A DNA stretch of 64,000 nt from Paraspadella gotoi (taxonomy: Eukaryota > Chaetognatha): NCBI GenBank assembly GCA_051294375.1, contig CM119264.1:29128204-29192203 (forward strand). Reading direction: 5' to 3'. Positions 58,720 to 64,000 of the stretch are shown in pieces; position 1 is the stretch's first letter, and each line of letters opens with the position of its first letter. Below the pieces are notes generated by a model. It ran no database searches and had not been told where the DNA came from. It worked only from the letters and a program-made list of their open reading frames with translations. The position numbers and the translations under genes were made by a program.

Positions 58720-59170
58720 ACGAGGAAGAAGAAGTAGAGGAAGAAGAGGAGGAGAAAGAGAGGAAGAGGAAGAAGGGGAGGAAGTGGGAGAAAAGGAGGA
58801 AGAAGAAGAAGGGTAAGAAGAGGAAGAGGAAGAAGCGAGGAAAAGGAAGAAGGGAAGAAAGAAGAATAAAAAGAAGGGGAAAAGAGGAAGAAGGGGAGAA
58901 AGAGGAAGAGGAAGAAGAAGCAGAGGAGGAAGAGGAAGAGAAAAAACAGTAAAAATAATAGATAAATAGTAGAAAATGAAAAGAAAGAAGGGTAAAAAGG
59001 TAGTTGAAAATAATAAAAAAAATAAATATACGGAGTGAGGAGAAAAGAAAGGAAAAAGTGAGTGAAGGTTTGGAGGGAGGAAGAAAAAAAAGGGAAAAGA
59101 TGCGCATTGAGAAAAAGAAATAAGGAAAAGAGAAAATAAAAATAAAAAAAAGGAAAAAAGGAAAAAAAAA
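58720..59170. repeat. Purine tract GAAGAGG/GGAAAA
   Basis: 450 bp strongly purine on plus; Lys/Glu frames come from it. Confidence 0.85.
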
Positions 59171-59232
59171 GGTTTCTCCGCGATTCTTTAAACATCTTCG
59201 AACGTCGTTATGGCCATTCAGAAGGCCAGAGT

Positions 59233-59339
<107 letters not shown>

Positions 59340-59416
59340 TTCCCCTTCCCCCGCGCTGCATTATCCCCGATCGTCAGCCTCCGCCCCACAGTTCGTTCTC
59401 CTCGTTACTTTTCAAC

Positions 59417-59497
59417 ATGGCGGCCGCTGCGGAGGATTCTGCGGCTGCAGCGGCGGCGGCTGCTGTGGCAGCAGGGATCTGCGTTGGTCAGAGTTAA
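59417..59497 (+). CDS. Possible first coding exon, alanine-rich start
   Basis: ATG in a strong context (ttcaacATGG) opens MAAAAEDSAAAAAAAAVAAG, then ICVGQS and a stop. CAACATGGCGGC is also a perfect YY1-type element, often found at start codons of broadly expressed animal genes. The 80 bp upstream are CpG- and pyrimidine-rich. CAGA|GTTAAG at 59492-59493 is a possible donor that would remove the stop. No further exon was recognised downstream. It could equally be a GCN repeat by chance. Confidence 0.3.
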   Translation: MAAAAEDSAAAAAAAAVAAGICVGQS

Positions 59498-59851
59498 GGG
59501 TTGTTGTTGTTGTCGTTCCCGTGAATTTTTTTGGTTGTCGTCGTTGTTTTTATGTCTTCGAAATCGTAAACCTTTTCAAAGTTCGCTAAACTATTTTTCC
59601 TGTTTATTAATTTCGCCTTTGCTAATATTAAAAATTTGTTCAAAACTTATAACCTTATTTCAATTGTAGATGTTTACAGGGGTATTGTCAGTCGTTATAA
59701 GAGCAGAATAGACAGATAGACAGATAAGCTGGTGAAGGCTTGAAAAAACAATTCTGAATAAAAGAAATTGTTGTTTGTAAACAATATCTAGAATTTCCTC
59801 GGTCCTTTTAATGTCAAACACAACGAAGAGAGAAAGAAACAAAAACGGTAA

Positions 59852-60244
59852 TTCAAATGTGTTGCGTCTATTTCCCGGGACATGACGTGACAAGACATGA
59901 CGTGACGTGACATGACGTGACATAACATGACTACATGACTACAATAACTTTCTTAGCCCGTGTATTTATGACATGCACTTCATCTATATTCCGAATTTTA
60001 TTCTATTTTAGTTTTAGAATTTCCTGAAGGCGACGCTTGCAGTCATTTTGAGGCTTTTTCCTGTCTTAAAAAAAGAGCAACCAACTATAGGGAAATTATA
60101 TGGACTTTTAACGTAAGTGAGACAGACCGATGGACAGACATACTGACCGACGGACCGATGGATCGACAGACCGACCGACCGACCGACAGACCGACCGAAA
60201 AGTGACTTATTGAGTTGCTCCGCGAGTACTCGCGGCGTAACTAA
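59852..60244 (+). repeat. Dispersed repeat family, copy 2, Helitron-like end
   Basis: Homologous to 38777-39117 (see there for shared words). It contains four TGACGTGA-like units at 59883-59922 and a (GACC)n tract at 60120-60200. It ends with hairpin CCGCGAG-TA-CTCGCGG (60220-60235), five bases, then CTAA (60241-60244). A hairpin before CTRR is the Helitron 3' signature, but the next base is A rather than the expected T. Confidence 0.55.
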
Positions 60245-60484
60245 AAACAAACAGTCTACGAATCAGGATAATAAAACTCAAATTTTCTTCGTAGTCAGAA
60301 CATTGCTTTTATTTTAATAAATAGGATTTTTAAAACGTATTTAATCATTTATTACCGACTGTGCCTTTTTAATAAAACCGTCGACGATTTTAGAAATTAA
60401 CATATTTAATCAAATTTCATTCGGTTTTTAATACGATTAATTTTTAAAGACCTCGAGACCTCGCGACCTCGTTTCCGATTTTCT

Positions 60485-60960
60485 AATCAGCCGCATCAGC
60501 GTGGCATCAGCGGGAGCAGCGCCGCATTAACAACAGCCGCGGCGCAGGACGGCAATCAGCGCCGCAGTCGAGACCAACGCTTCTGCTCGCCTCGTTCTCA
60601 ACTCCGGATTCGATCCCTGTTCAAAACCAGATTCAAATCTTTGGCTCCGCATTTTTTTTATCATGAGGCACCTCAAATTTCATCCTTTGGGCACCGCAAG
60701 CGCCTTCGTGAGCGCCGCATCGTCGACATCCAGTCTCTCTTCAAAGTCAAACTAAACCTTCCAAAGCTGAAGAAATCTATCGGAACAGAAACTTGTTCCT
60801 CACCATCGCGTTATCACACTTTTCGCCATTCCCCCACGCCGCCCTTTTAATCCCCCCCCCTCCTTCCCCCCCTTTGTTCCCCCCTCCTAAATCAACACCC
60901 CCCCACTCCCCCCTCTTTTTATCGGTCGACGGCGTCGCTTTCGAGTTTCGCGATTGAAAA
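60485..60960. promoter_or_regulatory. CpG-rich GCAGCGCCGCA region, then C-rich DNA
   Basis: CAGCGCCGCA and CATCAGCG words at 60490-60570 and C runs at 60850-60920. Promoter-like composition without an assignable start. Confidence 0.3.
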
Positions 60961-61049
60961 ACAAAAAAGCAACGAAGACGAAGAACGCGCCATCTTTAGT
61001 TTTTTTTTTCTTCTTCGGCTTTAAAAGCGTAAACAAAATCGTGGAGAGT

Positions 61050-61054
61050 AGAGT

Positions 61055-61108
<54 letters not shown>

Positions 61109-61110
61109 CG
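61050..61110. repeat. (GA)n microsatellite
   Basis: Interrupted GA dinucleotides. Confidence 0.9.
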
Positions 61111-61114
61111 AGCC

Positions 61115-62090
61115 TTTTCTGTTTTTCTTTCCTACTTTACGATTTTAATCGGTTGTAAGAAGGAGAGAAAGACCCGTCTGTTTTTCATCTTCATTTTTAT
61201 CCATCTGTCTGCCTATGTTTTCTGTCTGTTTGTTCGCATTCGTTTGGTTGCTTGGTGTGCTTAGTTGCCTGGTGTGCTTGGTTCCTTGGAGTGCTTTTCC
61301 TTAATGAATTTGTTCGTTTTTTTGTCCTTTTGTTTTTGTAATAAATTTATTTCTATTTTTTTTTAAATTAAGAATGAAATTGATATAACGATAATCATGC
61401 ATTCATTTATTCAAATATGTTATTTAATGGATAAATCAAAAATGTGTCCCTTTTGTTTTCCTATTTTTAATTGGACCGTCGTAAAAATGGCTAGCCAAAG
61501 GACAGGTACCCTTAATCGGCCAAACAGGGTTTTGTCTCCCTCTCATCCCTGTTTAATTATCTAAAAGTTCATTCGTGTTTTACCTCGAAATCTTTCTTTC
61601 GTTCGATCCGTATTTCCCTGTATACTTAGGCGATTTCCCTGTACAACATATTCTCTCGCTCTTCGATGGTTCGAGACGAAAATAAAAAGAGAAACTTTGC
61701 CCTTTTTGGTCATATTTTTTAAAAGTGACCTGTTTCAGTTTAAATTCGTATTTAATCAAGTTTAAAAATTAGTTTAGGGAATAACGATAAGGATTAGGTT
61801 CTGCATTTAGTTAGATATTTGGTTTATGATTAAGGTTAAGAATTAAGGTTAGGAATTAATGTTTATGGTTAGCGGATATTATTAAGAATCTGAGTTTGAT
61901 TGTAAAGATTAAGGTGAAAGATTATGTTAGCAATGAGAGCGATTAATTATATTAAGCATTTGGAAAAGGATGAATCTTAAATATTTAAATTAAAAATTAA
62001 TCTTAAGGATCGGGCATAGTAATGGGGCACTTTGGGAAAATAGTGCAGAGTTTTTAATCTCGACTAAAGAGTTTTTCTTGTTTACGGTTA
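61115..62090. other. Unique DNA with GGTTAGGAATTAA words
   Basis: 61790-61880 has degenerate GGTTAAG/GGTTAGG words. Nothing else supported. Confidence 0.4.
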
Positions 62091-62190
62091 AGATGGCGCC
62101 GCTGGACGAGTAAAGGGTTCCTTGGAGACACGGCCGCCGCCGTAGGCCGCCGCCGTAGGCCGCCGCCGCCGCAGGCCGCCGCTTCAATCT
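62091..62190. promoter_or_regulatory. AAGATGGCGCC motif and CCGCCGCCGTAGG repeat
   Basis: AAGATGGCGCCG (62090-62101) resembles a YY1 element, but its ATG opens only MAPLDE and a stop. It is followed by three GC-rich units of CCGCCGCCGTAGG. Confidence 0.35.
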
Positions 62191-62464
62191 CGGCGAAGAA
62201 CCTTTTTTTTCTTTTCACCTTTTGTCTCTTCTTCTCGTTTATGGGTTTCGCCTGTTTAATGAACGAGCATCGAACGAGGAAGCGTAAAACCTTCTCACCT
62301 TTTCTCTTCTCTTTTCTTTTATGTCTTTTGTTCTTTTGTTATTTTTTAAAAATGGTAATTTTGTTTCTTTAGTAATTTTACTAAACATTGGGGATTTGTT
62401 TTTGTTTTTTTTACCGATAAATTTTATAATAGCTAATTCAGAAGGCTTGGGTTAGACAGAATGT

Positions 62465-62510
62465 TGGGTTTATACGTTTATATGTTTATACGTTTATATG
62501 TTTTTATATT
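62465..62510. repeat. TTTATACG/TTTATATG repeat
   Basis: Ten-base unit, four copies. Confidence 0.8.
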
Positions 62511-62569
62511 CAATTTGAAATCATAGGTTCATTCACTTATTTAATCATCTCGATCGTGCCTTTGATTCA

Positions 62570-62915
62570 TTATTCATTCAATGATTCATTGATTTATTCT
62601 TTCATTCAATTATTCATTCAAATATTCATTCATTCATTCTTCCATTTATCTAACTATTCCTATATTTATTAATTTAATTATTATTATTATTATTTCTTTC
62701 ATTCATCATTCCAACTCATTCATTCATTCTTTCATCCTTTCATTCATTCATTCATTCATTCATTCATTCATTCATTCATTCATTCATTCATTCATTCATT
62801 TATTCATTCATTCATTCATTCATTCATTCATTCATTCATTTATTCATTCATTCATTCATTCATTCATTCATTCATTCATTCTTTCATTCATTCATTCATT
62901 TATTCAATACCAACT
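62570..62915. repeat. (TTCA)n array
   Basis: Degenerate at first, then nearly perfect TTCA from 62735 to 62905, with a TTTA variant recurring at 62799, 62838 and 62899. Confidence 0.95.
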
Positions 62916-62975
62916 CGTCTTTCTTCGTCTTTCATCCGTCGATCTTTCCTTTCATCTCTTTTTTTGCCCGAAGAC

Positions 62976-63027
<52 letters not shown>

Positions 63028-63100
63028 TTCTCTCTCTCTCTCTCTCTCTTCTCTTCTCTCTCTCTTTCTCTCTCTCTTCTCTCTCTCCCTCTCTCTCTCT

Positions 63101-63133
<33 letters not shown>

Positions 63134-63160
63134 ATCTTCTCTCTCTCTCTCTGGATCTTC
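62976..63160. repeat. (CT)n microsatellite
   Basis: Interrupted CT dinucleotides. Confidence 0.9.
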
Positions 63161-63254
63161 TTTTTCCCTCTTCTTCTCGCTCTCATCTGTCTCCGTCTTC
63201 TCACTGTATCTTCCATATCTTTTTGTTCCGCGAAATCGAAATTACGAAAGATAA

Positions 63255-63735
63255 TCGATTGAGAAGAAATGGAGAGGAATCGACGGGATTGGGAAGGGAA
63301 GAGGGAGGGAGGGGGGGAGGAAGGAGAAGGGGAGGGAAGGGAGAGGGGAGGGAGAATGATGGAGAGGAAGAGAGAGGGAGAGGAACGGGGAGGGGAATAG
63401 TGGAGAGAGAGAGGGAGAGGGAGGGAAGAAGGAGGGGGGAAGAGAGAGAGGGAGTGAGGAGGGAGAAAAGGGGGAATAGGGAGAGGGAGGTGAGAGGGGA
63501 GAGAAGGGGAGGGAAGGATACATGGGAGGAGGGGGAGGGAGGGGAGAAAAGAGGAGAGAAAAAAAGAAAGAAAGGGGAGGAAGAAGGATGTAATGGAGAG
63601 TAGGGGAAAGGACAGAAGGATGAGGAACGGAAGAGAAAAAGAGGAGGAAGAGAAAGTAAGAGAAGAAAGAAAAGAAGGAAGGGTGGGAAGGAGAAAAAGA
63701 GAAGTCTGCGGAAAATGGCAGAGATTATCTAGGGA
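63255..63735. repeat. GGGAGAGG purine tract
   Basis: 480 bp strongly purine with GGGAGGGA words; G-rich enough for quadruplex or triplex structure. Confidence 0.85.
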
Positions 63736-64000
63736 GAGGATAAACGAGACCAAGGGAGAATAAAATCTTTGAGAAATAATGAAGCTTCGCTGGTGACAAA
63801 AAAAATAAGATTAGCAAAAAAAATAAAAAAAATAATTTAATCCTGACGCTTAAGATGGCAATTAAACTCAACGGTTTCTAAGATGACGTTCGGATCATCT
63901 TCACAGTTGGTGATTGCAATGATTTGGAATGCAATGATCTCTCAGTTGTCTATTTATAATCTATTTATCATTATCATCATCATCATCATCATCATCAATC
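63736..64000. other. Unique DNA ending in (ATC)n
   Basis: TTATCATCATCATC at 63969-63997; the rest shows nothing. Confidence 0.5.

Noticed and set aside
59722-59752. CTGGTGAAGGCTTGAAAAAAC resembling a hammerhead core
   Set aside because: The first box is altered and there is no GAAAC-ATGTC box at the right distance.
62095-62115. AAGATGGCGCCG start codon
   Set aside because: The frame stops after six residues and no donor precedes the stop.

Overview
This is a window of a draft eukaryotic (animal) nuclear genome. It shows intron-rich gene structure with GT/AG splice sites, many long (CT)n, (GA)n, (GAC)n and (GAAA)n microsatellites, an interstitial TTAGGG telomere-type array, MITE-like transposons, hammerhead-ribozyme-like motifs and about 20 runs of N. 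CpG is not depleted. TTAGGG repeats and hammerhead motifs of the Penelope/retrozyme type fit a non-arthropod, non-nematode invertebrate (for example lophotrochozoan, cnidarian or basal deuterostome). I cannot name the species. There is nothing prokaryotic here, and almost all long open frames are translated microsatellites.

The one clear gene is on the minus strand and spans most of the left two thirds (about 44.2 kb down to 5.6 kb, running off into poor sequence). I rebuilt it from short exons whose splice phases agree. These are a signal-peptide exon (44.17 kb), an exon ending ...YYMTIK (42.6 kb), an exon with the Ig F-strand motif DAGNYKC (37.0 kb), an exon with a B-strand Cys and C-strand Trp (27.6 kb), an exon with a DHG...C F-strand and NxS/T sites (23.3 kb), a possible exon caught in a mis-oriented block (8.1 kb), and two larger Ig-like exons (6.4 and 5.8 kb). 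The product would be a secreted or cell-surface protein with at least four or five Ig-like domains, probably an adhesion molecule or receptor of the nephrin/Kirrel-like C2-set kind.

The assembly itself is a major part of the story. The block 28.32-35.64 kb looks like a gap filled with an uncorrected long read. Its second half is an error-laden direct copy of 23.7-28.3 kb, including a frameshifted copy of the 27.6 kb exon, with islands of random-looking sequence. At 7.95-10.2 kb there is a large inverted duplication with one clean and one noisy arm. The first 4.5 kb has the same random texture. Any gene model or copy-number claim here must allow for this.

The right third (44.2-64 kb) contains no firmly recognised gene. 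It holds CpG-rich promoter-like islands (47.9, 54.1, 59.4, 60.5 and 62.1 kb), a cluster of RFX X-box-like sites, a perfect X-box palindrome, a 195-bp-arm fold-back element with hammerhead-like cores at its inner ends, a mariner-type MITE, two copies of a dispersed repeat and a long (TTCA)n array. One short ATG exon candidate sits at 59.4 kb. On the left are a 459-bp TTAA-flanked MITE inserted into a 22-bp minisatellite and clusters of CACGTG, ACTTCCGG and CCAAT motifs.

N runs: 6990-7308, 7635-7783, 8017-8026, 8135-8578, 8726-8750, 18823-18949, 19496-19639, 20013-20206, 20705-20845, 21454-21558, 26304-26313, 26377-26672, 26899-27021, 27751-27760, 35734-35758, 39245-39269, 40019-40028, 42660-43013, 44025-44034, 44990-45154, 45678-45982, 46716-46964 and 47056-47654. 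Most lie at the edge of a microsatellite.
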